Shown here: piece by piece, positions 41,289 to 49,716 of the stretch | Numbering within the stretch: the first letter of the stretch is position 1 | How the letters are laid out: each line of letters opens with the position of its first letter | Origin: Cellulosimicrobium cellulans | GTDB lineage: Bacteria > Actinomycetota > Actinomycetes > Actinomycetales > Cellulomonadaceae | Reading direction: 5' to 3' | DNA: 64,000 bases | Assembly (NCBI RefSeq): GCF_024124905.1 | Contig: NZ_JAMXST010000007.1 | Coordinates: 124,001 to 188,000 of the forward strand | Program-made: the position numbers and the translations under genes | Notes under the pieces: generated by a model | Databases searched by the model: none | Told to the model about the DNA's origin: nothing | The model's input: only the letters and a program-made list of their open reading frames with translations

Positions 41289-42326
41289 TCAGTGCAGCGG
41301 CGGGGCGACCTTCTCCGCCGCGACGACGCGCGGTCCCTTGGGGGTGCGGGCCACGTGGGCGACGATCATCTCGCCCGGCTCGAGGAACGGGTCGTGCGTC
41401 GGCAGGGCGTTCGCGACGGGTCGGCGCGAGTGCTGGCCGAGCACGTCGAGCACCGTGGGCAGCACGGGCCGGTGCGTGCACAGCACCGAGGACCGCTCGG
41501 CCTCGAGGAGCTCGCGGACGGTCCGCGCGACGCGCGCGGGGGAGCGCTCGTGCTGCGCCTCCGTGAGGTGGTCGATGCTCACGGTCTCCAGCCCCGACGC
41601 GCCGGCGTAGGGCGCGATCGTCTGCGCGCACCGGTCCCAGCGGCTCGTCACGACGGTCTCGACGCCGTACGCCGCGAGCACCGGCACCAGGGCGACGGCC
41701 TGGGCGTGCCCCGCCGGCGTGAGCGGCCGGTCCTGCTCGTCGCCGTGCCACGCCGAGCGTGCGACGGCCTTGCCGTGCCGCGCGATGACGACGACGTGCG
41801 TCGCCAGCCGGCCCTCCTCGCGCTCGCGCACGAGCGCCTCGAGCGGGGCACGGTCGGCCTGGCGCGTGAGGCGCTGCGCGGCGTCGTCGGCCGAGAGCCA
41901 GGCCGCGCGGTCGATCTCCTGCGGCGACACCGGCGGGACGGGCGCGCGCGCGGCGAGCGCACCGGCGTCCGCCTTCCGCGACGCCCTGCGCGCCGCCCAG
42001 TAGTGCACGCGCTTCACGCGGCCCTCGGGCGTGAGGTACTGCAGGCCCGGCAGGGGGACGCCCAGCACGACCGGCTTGCCGGTCTCCTCGGCGACCTCGC
42101 GCGCCGCGGCGGCCTGGAACGTCTCGCCGGGGTCGAGCTTGCCCTTGGGCCACGACCAGTCGTCGTACCGGGGCCGGTGGACGAGGCGGACCTGCAGGTC
42201 GTCGTCGCGCACGCGCCACACGAGGGCCCCGGCGGACTCGATGACCGGGGCGTGCGAGACGTGCGTCGGGCCGAGGGCGTCCACGAGGGGCAGACCGCTG
42301 CGCAGGGCGGGGGAGGGCACACCCAT
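41289..42326 (-). CDS. NUDIX hydrolase fused to a SixA-type phosphohistidine phosphatase (MutT1-like)
   Basis: A 345-residue two-domain protein. Residues 25-150 hold the Nudix box (GKLDPGETFQAAAAREV then AEETG). Residues 175-330 are a histidine phosphatase: VVIARHGKAVAR with the phosphorylated His and VLCTHRPVLPT with the second. This matches mycobacterial MutT1, which clears 8-oxo-GTP and diadenosine polyphosphates. It starts three bases after the ppk stop, so it is translated with ppk. Confidence 0.93.
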   Translation of the reverse strand: MGVPSPALRSGLPLVDALGPTHVSHAPVIESAGALVWRVRDDDLQVRLVHRPRYDDWSWPKGKLDPGETFQAAAAREVAEETGKPVVLGVPLPGLQYLTPEGRVKRVHYWAARRASRKADAGALAARAPVPPVSPQEIDRAAWLSADDAAQRLTRQADRAPLEALVREREEGRLATHVVVIARHGKAVARSAWHGDEQDRPLTPAGHAQAVALVPVLAAYGVETVVTSRWDRCAQTIAPYAGASGLETVSIDHLTEAQHERSPARVARTVRELLEAERSSVLCTHRPVLPTVLDVLGQHSRRPVANALPTHDPFLEPGEMIVAHVARTPKGPRVVAAEKVAPPLH

Positions 42327-42329
42327 CCG

Positions 42330-44594
42330 CTACCGCCTCCCGACGAGCCGGCGGCGCTGTCGCTGCACGAGGCTCGCCTGGAGGTCGACGAGGGGCGTGC
42401 CGTCGGGTCCGGACTCCGGCCGGTGCCACGTGCCGTCGGCGTCGAGGTGCCACGACGCGGTGCGCTCGGACATCGACGCGTCGAGCAGGTCGAGCAGCTC
42501 GATGACCTGGTCGGGGTCCGTGATGCGCACGAGCGCCTCGACGCGGCGGTCGAGGTTGCGGTGCATGAGGTCGGCCGACCCGATGAACACCTCGGGCCCG
42601 CTGTCCGGGCCCTCGCCGATCGCTGGGCCCGCGGAGTTCGCGAACGCGTAGATGCGCGAGTGCTCGAGGAAGCGGCCGAGGATCGAGCGCACCCGGATGT
42701 TCTCGCTCAGGCCGGGGACGCCGGGGCGCACGGCGCAGATGCCCCGCACGACGAGGTCGACCTTCACGCCCGCCTGCGACGCGCGGTAGAGCGCGTCGAG
42801 CGTCGTCTCGTCGACCACGGAGTTGACCTTGATCTTGACCCACGCCTCGTGGCCCTCGCGCGCGGCGGTCGCCTCGCGGTCGATCCGCTCGACGAGGCCG
42901 GAGCGGACGGTGCGCGGCGCGACGAGCAGGCGGTGGAACCGCGACTGCGGCGCGTACCCGGAGAGCTGGTTGAACAGGCGCGTGAGGTCCTGCCCGACGT
43001 CGGGGTCGCACGTGAGCAGGCCGTGGTCGGTGTAGAGGCGTGCCGTCTTGGGGTGGTAGTTCCCGGTGCCGACGTGGCAGTAGCGGCGCAGGCCGTCCGA
43101 CTCCTGGCGCACGACGAGAGAGAGCTTGCAGTGCGTCTTGAGCCCGACGATCCCGTACACGACGTGCACGCCCGCCTGCTCGAGCTTGCGCGCCCAGGAG
43201 ATGTTGGCCTGCTCGTCGAACCGGGCCTTGATCTCGACGAGCGCGAGCACCTGCTTGCCCGCCTCGGCGGCGTCGATGAGCGCGTCGACGATCGGCGAGT
43301 CGCCCGACGTCCGGTACAGGGTCTGCTTGATCGCGAGCACCGCCGGGTCGGCCGCCGCCTGCTCGAGGAACGTCTGCACCGACGTCGAGAACGAGTCGTA
43401 GGGGTGGTGCAGCAGCACGTCGCGCTCGCGGATCGCGGCGAACACGTCCGTGGGCGACGCGCTCTCGACCTCTGCGAGGAGCCGGTGCGTCGTCGGGACG
43501 AACGGCGGGAAGTGCAGGTCCGCGCGGTCGAGGTCGGCGATGAGGTTGAGGCCCGTGAGGTCGAGCGGCTCGGGGATCTCGTACACCTCCTCCTCGACGA
43601 CGCCCAGCTCGCGCACGAGCAGCGCCCGGATGCGCGGGCTGATCCCGGGCGTGAGCTCGAGCCGCACGGGCGGGCCGAACCGCCGGCGCAGGAGCTCCTT
43701 CTCCATCGCCTGGAGCAGGTTCTCGGCGTCGTCCTCCTCGACCTCCACGTCCTCGTTGCGCGTGACGCGGAACAGGTGGTGCTCGCGCACCTCCATGCCG
43801 GGGAACAGGTGGTCGAGGTGCTGGGCGATGACCTCCTCGATCGGCACGAACGACGTCGGCCCGCGGTCCGGGGCGGCCGTCTGCGACGTCGGTGCGCTCG
43901 GGCGGCCCCGCGCGTCCACGGCGATGAACCGCGGCAGGAGCGGCGGCACCTTGACCCGGGCGAAGTGCTCCTTGCCCGTGGTCGGGTTCGCCACGACGAC
44001 CGCGAGGTTGAGCGACAGCCCCGAGATGTACGGGAAGGGGTGCGCCGGGTCGACGGCGAGCGGCGTGAGCACGGGGAAGATCTGCTTGCGGAAGAACTTG
44101 TGCAGGCGCTCCTGCTCGCGGGTCTCGAGCTCGTCCCAGTGCACGAGCGTGATGCCCTCCGCCGCGAGCGCGGGCTGGACCTCGTCGGCGAAGACGCGCG
44201 CGTGCCGCGCCATGAGGTCGTGCGCGCGCTCGCTGATCGCGTCGAGCACCTGGCGCGGCGACAGGCCGGACGCCGCGGTGACCGCGATGCCCGTCGCCAT
44301 GCGGCGCTTGAGGCCGGCCACGCGGACCATGAAGAACTCGTCCAGGTTCGACGCGAAGATCGCCAGGAACCGCACGCGCTCCAGGAGCGGCTGGCTCGGG
44401 TCCTCCGCGAGCTCCAGCACGCGCTGGTTGAACGCGAGCCAGCTCAGCTCGCGGTCGGCGAACCGGTCGTCGGGCAGCGGACCGAGGTCGAGCCCCGTGC
44501 CGACCGGCTCGATCTCCGGCTCCTCCGCGATGTGCTCGGCGATGTGCGCGGCCAGGTCCGGGTCGAGCGTGCGCTGCGTGGACGTGTCGGTCAT
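42330..44594 (-). CDS. ppk: Polyphosphate kinase 1
   Basis: A 754-residue PPK1 reversibly transferring ATP gamma-phosphate to polyphosphate. The first 110 residues hold [16 protein letters not shown]. The catalytic His is in [10 protein letters not shown] near residue 486, followed by [20 protein letters not shown] with the second conserved His. An insertion near residues 225-245 ([16 protein letters not shown]) is probably a surface loop. ATG 44594. Upstream mshD ends 43 bp away and mutT1 follows at once. Confidence 0.97.
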   Translation of the reverse strand: MTDTSTQRTLDPDLAAHIAEHIAEEPEIEPVGTGLDLGPLPDDRFADRELSWLAFNQRVLELAEDPSQPLLERVRFLAIFASNLDEFFMVRVAGLKRRMATGIAVTAASGLSPRQVLDAISERAHDLMARHARVFADEVQPALAAEGITLVHWDELETREQERLHKFFRKQIFPVLTPLAVDPAHPFPYISGLSLNLAVVVANPTTGKEHFARVKVPPLLPRFIAVDARGRPSAPTSQTAAPDRGPTSFVPIEEVIAQHLDHLFPGMEVREHHLFRVTRNEDVEVEEDDAENLLQAMEKELLRRRFGPPVRLELTPGISPRIRALLVRELGVVEEEVYEIPEPLDLTGLNLIADLDRADLHFPPFVPTTHRLLAEVESASPTDVFAAIRERDVLLHHPYDSFSTSVQTFLEQAAADPAVLAIKQTLYRTSGDSPIVDALIDAAEAGKQVLALVEIKARFDEQANISWARKLEQAGVHVVYGIVGLKTHCKLSLVVRQESDGLRRYCHVGTGNYHPKTARLYTDHGLLTCDPDVGQDLTRLFNQLSGYAPQSRFHRLLVAPRTVRSGLVERIDREATAAREGHEAWVKIKVNSVVDETTLDALYRASQAGVKVDLVVRGICAVRPGVPGLSENIRVRSILGRFLEHSRIYAFANSAGPAIGEGPDSGPEVFIGSADLMHRNLDRRVEALVRITDPDQVIELLDLLDASMSERTASWHLDADGTWHRPESGPDGTPLVDLQASLVQRQRRRLVGRR

Positions 44595-44615
44595 GGGTTC
44601 ATGGTGGCACCAGTT

Positions 44616-44640
44616 GGTGAACGGTGCGTGACACGTGTCA
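44616..44640 (-). promoter_or_regulatory. Candidate PHO half-site and 12-bp palindrome before ppk
   Basis: On the minus strand GTTCACC (44616-44622) is an exact PHO-box unit; 11 bp away lies the poorer TGTCACG. TGACACGTGTCA (44629-44640) is a perfect palindrome overlapping the mshD stop. Either may control ppk; neither is strong on its own. Confidence 0.35.
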
Positions 44641-45657
44641 CCGCGCGGCCGGGCGCGCGTACTGCACGTGCACGGCGCGCCGCGTGAAGCCCGCGCGCTC
44701 GTACGTGCGGACGGCGGGCACGTTGTCGCCGTCCACGTAGAGGACCGCGGTCGTGGCGGCCCGGTCGGCGAGGTGCGCGAGCCCGACGGCGGTCAGCAGC
44801 CGGCCGAGACCCTCGCCCTGGGCGGTCGGGACGACCCCGACGACGTAGATCTCGCCCTCGCGCGCGCCGTCGGGCTGGCCGGTCGGGATCTTGGTCCAGA
44901 CGAACCCGACGAGCTCGGGCGCCCCGTCGCCGGGCGCCGGGTCGCGCTCGAGGAGCAGGAGCCCGGCCGCGTCGAACCAGTCCTCGCGCATCCGGGCGCG
45001 TAGGTCGTCGACCGTGAGCCGGCCCTGTTCCGGGTGGTGCGCGAAGGCGAGCGCGTTCGCCCGGACCCACGCGTCGTCGTCGTCCCCGGGCACGAACGCG
45101 CGCAGCCGCAGGCCGTCGGGGACGGCGGGGCGCTCCTGCGGCCCGGCGAGCGGCCGTTCGAGGACCAGCAGCTCGCGCACGACGGCGTAGCCCGCCCGCG
45201 CGGCCAGGCCGCGGGCCGCGGGGAGGTCGCCGTGGGCCCACACCCGCAGCGGGGGGCGCGGCGCGCGGGCGGGCTCGCCGTCGGTCTCCGCGCCGGGGTG
45301 CGGCTGCCCGTCGTGGTCGGCGCCCCGGTCGCTCGGCCGCGGCTCGGCAGCGCGGTCCGCGGCGCTGCCGAGCAGGTGGAACCCGAGCCCGTGCCGGCGG
45401 TGCGCGGGGGCGACGACGAGCTCAGCGCTCGGTGCGTCGCCACGCTTGTCCACCTGTGCGTAGCCCGCGAGCTCGCCCGCGCGCCACGTGAGGAGGTGCA
45501 CGACGTCGTCGGTCGCCTCGCGCAGGTTGAGCAGCGGCTGCTCGGAGAGGGGGGCGACGCCGTCCGCGCTCTCGGCCGCGGCGGCGAGCTCGTGGACCTG
45601 CGTGATCTCGACGTCGTCGATGAGCGGCCCGGTGTGCCAGAGGATCGCGGTCTCCAC
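44638..45657 (-). CDS. mshD: Mycothiol synthase
   Basis: A 339-residue protein of two GNAT domains. It acetylates Cys-GlcN-Ins in the last step of mycothiol synthesis. The active C-terminal acetyltransferase has [21 protein letters not shown]; the N-terminal copy has [41 protein letters not shown] is typical of MshD. A polar insertion near residues 110-135 is longer than usual. GTG 45657. It leads the mshD-ppk-mutT1 unit. Confidence 0.93.
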   Translation of the reverse strand: METAILWHTGPLIDDVEITQVHELAAAAESADGVAPLSEQPLLNLREATDDVVHLLTWRAGELAGYAQVDKRGDAPSAELVVAPAHRRHGLGFHLLGSAADRAAEPRPSDRGADHDGQPHPGAETDGEPARAPRPPLRVWAHGDLPAARGLAARAGYAVVRELLVLERPLAGPQERPAVPDGLRLRAFVPGDDDDAWVRANALAFAHHPEQGRLTVDDLRARMREDWFDAAGLLLLERDPAPGDGAPELVGFVWTKIPTGQPDGAREGEIYVVGVVPTAQGEGLGRLLTAVGLAHLADRAATTAVLYVDGDNVPAVRTYERAGFTRRAVHVQYARPAAR

Positions 45658-45733
45658 CGCCCCATCTTGCCCCCGGCGCCCGCGACCGGCCGAACCCGGC
45701 CCGTGCCGTGCCGAACCCGACGTTGCCCGTCGT

Positions 45734-45790
45734 CGAGCACGACATGGAGGACGCCATCGGCTCGACAACGCCCCTCATGTCGTGTTCGGC
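45734..45790. repeat. 57-bp inverted-repeat element, copy 2
   Basis: CGAGCACGACATG (45734-45746) and CATGTCGTGTTCGGC (45776-45790) flank a 29-bp loop, the same arms and spacing as at 30236. It lies in the 184-bp divergent region between mshD and the monooxygenase gene. Confidence 0.85.
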
Positions 45791-45841
45791 ACATTGCTGG
45801 GTGGCGGGGAAGGTTCGGCGGGGCCGGGTCGTTGAGGGGGC

Positions 45842-47044
45842 GTGAGCCAGGTGACGGATGTGCGGGACGCGGTGGGCACGGGTGCGGGGGGCGCCGGTGG
45901 CCCGGTGGGCGCCGTGCGCGACGTCGTGGTCGTCGGGGCCGGGCAGGCGGGGCTCTCCGCCGCGTACCACCTGCGGCGCGCCGGGCTGGACCCGCTCGTG
46001 CTCGACGGCGGTCGTGGCCCGGGCGGGGCGTGGCGGGATCGCTGGGACTCGCTCACGATGGCCGAGACGCACGCCGTGCACGACCTCCCGGGCGTCCCGC
46101 TCCCGGCCGGCGACCCCGCGGAGCGCGCCAACGTCGCCGTTCCGCGCTACTACGCGGCGTACGAGCGCGAGAACGAACTGCGCGTCGTGCGCCCGGCCAC
46201 GGTCGACGACGTGGTGGAGGACCCCGACGACCCCGCCCTGCTGCGCGTGCGCGCGACGGTCGGCGCCGGGCCGGACGCGCGCGGGCTCGTCGTGCGGACG
46301 CGCACCCTCGTCAACGCGACGGGCACGTGGACCCGGCCGTTCTGGCCCCGCTACCCGGGCATGGAGACGTTCCGCGGCCGCCAGCTCCACACGCACGACT
46401 TCCGCGCGGCCGAGGACTTCGCGGGGCAGCACGTCGTGGTCGTGGGCGGCGGGGCGTCCGCGACGCAGCTCCTGCTCCAGATCGCGCCGCACGCGTCCGG
46501 GACCACGTGGGTCACGCGCCGCGAACCGGTGTGGGTCGAGGAGGAGTTCTCGCCCGAGCTCGGTCGTGCGGCCGTCGCGCGCGTCGCCGAGCGGACCTCC
46601 GCCGGCCTCCCGCCGGGGAGCGTCGTCTCCGTGACGGGCCTCCCGCTCTCCCCGCGTTACCGCGCCGGGATCGCGAGCGGGGTGCTGCGGCGCCGGCCGG
46701 TGTTCGAGCGGGTCACGGCGTCGGGCGTCGAGTGGGCCGCGGGCGCGAACGACGACGGGCTGCTGTTCCAGCCCGCCGACGTCATCCTCTGGGCCACCGG
46801 GTTCCGCGCCGCGCTCGACCACCTCGCGCCGCTCGGCCTGCGCGCGCCCGGGGGCGGGATCGTCCTCGACGGCACGACGGCGGCCCGCGACCCCCGCGTG
46901 CAGCTCGTCGGGTACGGGCCCAGCGCGTCGACGATCGGCGCGAACCGGGCCGGTCGCGAGGCCGCGCGCGGCGTCCTGCGCGCTCTCGGGGCGAGCCCGC
47001 GGCGCGGCGGCGCGGCAGGATCTCGGCGTCCGGTGGCGGCGTAA
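45842..47044 (+). CDS. FAD-dependent monooxygenase-like oxidoreductase
   Basis: A 400-residue flavoprotein with two dinucleotide folds: VVVVGAGQAGLSAAYHL near residue 28 for FAD and VVVVGGGASATQLLLQIA near 198 for NADPH. GGAWRDRWDSLTMAETHAVHDLPG and ILWATGFR are typical of flavin-containing/Baeyer-Villiger-like monooxygenases. The natural substrate is unknown. GTG 45842 follows GAGGGGG. Confidence 0.85.
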   Translation: MSQVTDVRDAVGTGAGGAGGPVGAVRDVVVVGAGQAGLSAAYHLRRAGLDPLVLDGGRGPGGAWRDRWDSLTMAETHAVHDLPGVPLPAGDPAERANVAVPRYYAAYERENELRVVRPATVDDVVEDPDDPALLRVRATVGAGPDARGLVVRTRTLVNATGTWTRPFWPRYPGMETFRGRQLHTHDFRAAEDFAGQHVVVVGGGASATQLLLQIAPHASGTTWVTRREPVWVEEEFSPELGRAAVARVAERTSAGLPPGSVVSVTGLPLSPRYRAGIASGVLRRRPVFERVTASGVEWAAGANDDGLLFQPADVILWATGFRAALDHLAPLGLRAPGGGIVLDGTTAARDPRVQLVGYGPSASTIGANRAGREAARGVLRALGASPRRGGAAGSRRPVAA

Positions 47045-47084
47045 GGGCTCGTCAGGGCCGCTCGCCGGGACCTACCGTGCTCCG

Positions 47085-48458
47085 GTGAGCACCGAGCAGC
47101 CCGCCCCCGAACCGGCGACCCCGTCCTCGGACGTCGGTTCCGACGTCCCCGTCCTCCCGACGCAGCGTCGCACCCTGACGACCCTCGCCGCGACGCAGGT
47201 GCTCTCGGGCGTGGGCGTCGCGAGCGGGATCGCGGTCGCGCCGCTCGTCGCGTCCGCGCTGTCCGGGTCGGACGCGATCGCGGGCCTCACCTCGACGTCC
47301 GGCGTCGTCGGTGCCGCCCTCGTCGCGCTGCCGCTCGCGCACGTGGCCGGACAGCGCGGGCGGCGGCCGTCCCTGCTCCTCGGGTTCGGCGTCGCGACCG
47401 GCGGAGCGGTCCTCGCGACCGTCGCCGTGCTCGTGGGCTCCTGGCCGCTGCTCGTCGTGGCCATGCTCCTCTTCGGGTCGGGGACCGCGGCCGGCCTCGC
47501 GTCGCGCTTCGCGGCGACCGACCTCGCGACGCCCCAGCGGCGGGCGCGCGACCTCTCCGTGGTGGTGTGGGCGACGACGGTCGGCTCCGTCGTCGGACCG
47601 ACCCTCGCCGGGCTCGCGGACCGCGTCGCGGGACCCGGCCTGCGCCTGGGCGACGCGCACGCGCAGCACGGCTCGACGGCGCCGAGCGCGGCTCCGTTCG
47701 TCCTCGCGGCGGTCGCGTTCGCGCTGGCGGCCGTCGTCGTCGTGGTCTGGCTGCGGCCGGACCCGCTGCTCGCGTCGCGCGCGACGGCCGACGCGGTGTC
47801 CGACACGGGCCTGGGAGCGGCGCCGGGCGCCGGACCGGGAGACGGCAAGGGCTCGTCGTGGCGCGACGGCCTGCGCGCCGGGTGGGCCGTCGTGTCGGCC
47901 AGCCCGACGGCGCGCCTCGCTCTCGGCGCGATCGTCCTCAGCCACCTCGTCATGGTCGGGCTCATGTCCATGACGCCCGTCCACATGAACCACGGCGGGG
48001 CGACGCTCCAGGTCGTCGGGCTCGTCATCAGCGCGCACATCGCGGGCATGTACGCCCTGAGCCCGGTCGTCGGGTGGCTCGCGGACCGGGTCGGGCACGC
48101 GCGCGTCCTCTACGTCGGGGGCGCGCTGCTCCTCGCGGCCGCGGTCGTCGTCGCGGGCGCGCCGGGAGAGGACTCCGCGCGGCTGACGGTCGGCCTCGTG
48201 CTCCTGGGGCTCGGCTGGTCGTGCGGGCTCGTCGCCGGGTCGGCACTGCTCGTCGACGCGACGCCCGGGCCGTCGCGCACGTCCGTGCAGGGCCTCTCCG
48301 ACCTCGCGATGAACGCGGGCGGCGCCGTCGGCGGCATCCTCGCCGGGGCGATCATCGGGTTCTCGTCGTACGGCGCGCTCGCCTGGGGTGCGGCGGCCCT
48401 CGTCGCCGTGTGCGCGGTGCTCGCGGCCCCGCTGGCACGGCGGGCCACCCTGCGCTGA
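47085..48458 (+). CDS. MFS transporter, unknown substrate
   Basis: A 457-residue 12-helix permease. Motif A is GQRGRRPSLLLGFGVATGG in the first half and GWLADRVGHARVLYVGG in the second. The central loop (residues about 190-265) is long and Ala/Gly-rich. Drug or metabolite export is likely by family. GTG 47085 lies 6 bp after a TACCGT -10 (47073-47078), so the mRNA is probably leaderless. Confidence 0.85.
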   Translation: MSTEQPAPEPATPSSDVGSDVPVLPTQRRTLTTLAATQVLSGVGVASGIAVAPLVASALSGSDAIAGLTSTSGVVGAALVALPLAHVAGQRGRRPSLLLGFGVATGGAVLATVAVLVGSWPLLVVAMLLFGSGTAAGLASRFAATDLATPQRRARDLSVVVWATTVGSVVGPTLAGLADRVAGPGLRLGDAHAQHGSTAPSAAPFVLAAVAFALAAVVVVVWLRPDPLLASRATADAVSDTGLGAAPGAGPGDGKGSSWRDGLRAGWAVVSASPTARLALGAIVLSHLVMVGLMSMTPVHMNHGGATLQVVGLVISAHIAGMYALSPVVGWLADRVGHARVLYVGGALLLAAAVVVAGAPGEDSARLTVGLVLLGLGWSCGLVAGSALLVDATPGPSRTSVQGLSDLAMNAGGAVGGILAGAIIGFSSYGALAWGAAALVAVCAVLAAPLARRATLR

Positions 48459-48460
48459 CA

Positions 48461-48505
48461 GCGTCCGCGCCGACTGCGTCCGCGCCGACCGCGTCCGCGC
48501 CGACC
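48461..48505 (+). repeat. Three tandem 15-bp units after the MFS gene
   Basis: GCGTCCGCGCCGAC[T/C] occurs three times in register at 48461, 48476 and 48491, starting two bases after the stop codon. Confidence 0.85.
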
Positions 48506-48508
48506 GCC

Positions 48509-48575
48509 GCCGAGATCGGCGCTCCCGGTCCAGATCGGCGGTCGCGGCTGCCGATCTCGGCAGGCAGTGCCGACG
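48509..48575. repeat. GAGATCGGC palindrome family, locus 3
   Basis: Holds GCCGAGATCGGC, then CAGATCGGCGG, TGCCGATCTCGGCA (48549-48562, perfect palindrome) and GTGCCGACGTCG. The 21 bp at 48509-48529 are an exact reverse-complement match to 28664-28684. It lies between converging genes and may serve as a terminator. Confidence 0.82.
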
Positions 48576-48590
48576 TCGCGGTGCGCCCGG

Positions 48591-49562
48591 TCAGGGGAGG
48601 AGCGCGGCGGGGAGGGTCGTGCGCTCGTCTCGGCGGACGGCGCCGGCCTGCGCCGGGGTGAGGAAGAGCGCACGCGCGAGGTCGGCGCCGCGCGCGTCGG
48701 CCCCGCGGAGGTCCGCTCCCAGGAGGTCGACGGCGTCCAGCCGGGAGCCGCGCAGGTCGGCGCCCAGCAGCAGCGCGCCCCGGAGGTCGGACCCGGTGAG
48801 GTCGAGCCCGCGCAGGTCGGCGCCGACGAGGTCCGCGCCGGGTCGCAGGCGGCGTCGCGCACCGGCGTCCGGCACCCGGTGCCCGACGGCGGCGCGCGGC
48901 GCCGTCGCCGGGCCGTGCCCCTCGGTCCGGCCTCGGCCGCGGGCGGACCGGGACCCGGCGCCGGCCGCGCCCGGAGGACGGCGGGACGCACTGGGCCGGG
49001 CGGCGTCGCGGACGAGCACGCTCGCGCGGTCGACCAGCGGCCCGACGTCGCGGCGGACGTCGCCGACGTCGAGCGCGAGGAGGTCCGCCGGGGCGAGGTC
49101 CGCGAGGGGTGCCGTCCGGTCGAGGGCCCGGCGCGCGTCGTCGTGCACGGGTGCCGCGGCGGGGAGCGACAGCACCTCGGCGAGGTACCAGAGCAGCTCG
49201 TGGAGCTGCGTGACGACGGGGAGCGCCGCGAACGCGTCGCGCGCGGCGGCCGGGTCGTCGCGCCAGGTCGCGCCGTCGTGCGCGGACCGGACGGACGCGG
49301 TCACGCGCTGGCCGGCCCCGAGGCAGTCGTACGCGACGCAGCCGGGGAACCCGGACTCGCGGAGCCGGGCGTGGATGCCGCAGCCGAAGTCGTCGCGCAG
49401 GTTCGGGCACGGGGCGCCCGCGGGCTTGTCGATCGCGAAGTCGGCGGAGCGCACGAGGTGGAGACCCACGCAGCACAGGCCGGTGCAGCGCGCGCAGTCG
49501 CTGCGCAGGCCGAGCTGCTCGACCAGGAGGGAACGACCGTCGGCCGCGGGAACGGGGATCAC
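48591..49562 (-). CDS. Cysteine-cluster protein with C-terminal pentapeptide repeats
   Basis: A 323-residue protein. Residues 20-85 hold a YkgJ-like metal-binding Cys cluster: CARCTGLCCVGLHL, APCPNL, FGCGIHARLRESGFPGC and DCLG, eight or more Cys. Residues 200-240 are a disordered Arg/Pro linker. Residues 240-305 are pentapeptide repeats (A[D/N]LxG pattern: ADLVGADLRGLDLTGSDLRG). GTG 49562 lies six bases after TAGCGT, implying a leaderless mRNA. The pairing of the two modules in one protein is uncommon to my knowledge. Confidence 0.8.
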   Translation of the reverse strand: MIPVPAADGRSLLVEQLGLRSDCARCTGLCCVGLHLVRSADFAIDKPAGAPCPNLRDDFGCGIHARLRESGFPGCVAYDCLGAGQRVTASVRSAHDGATWRDDPAAARDAFAALPVVTQLHELLWYLAEVLSLPAAAPVHDDARRALDRTAPLADLAPADLLALDVGDVRRDVGPLVDRASVLVRDAARPSASRRPPGAAGAGSRSARGRGRTEGHGPATAPRAAVGHRVPDAGARRRLRPGADLVGADLRGLDLTGSDLRGALLLGADLRGSRLDAVDLLGADLRGADARGADLARALFLTPAQAGAVRRDERTTLPAALLP

Positions 49563-49657
49563 CTCCCGACGCTACGCCGTCCACGGGCCGTCGGGCACGG
49601 CCATATCGACGGGCGGGTGCCCGTCCACCGAGCACGACCCTGCCCGCGCACGAGAAC

Positions 49658-49698
49658 GGGGTCGGTGTCGTTCTCGCGCGGAGAACGACACCGACCCC
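49658..49698 (-). terminator. Terminator of acs
   Basis: GGGGTCGGTGTCGTTCTC (49658-49675) pairs perfectly over 18 bp with its complement at 49681-49698 around a 5-base loop, 18 bp after the acs stop. Confidence 0.85.
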
Positions 49699-49716
49699 GT
49701 GGTCGGCGAAGGCCGG

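Noticed and set aside
41541-41565. CebR-like GGGGAGCGCTCGTG word inside mutT1
   Set aside because: It lies in coding sequence and matches only the central part of the palindrome; expected by chance at this GC content.
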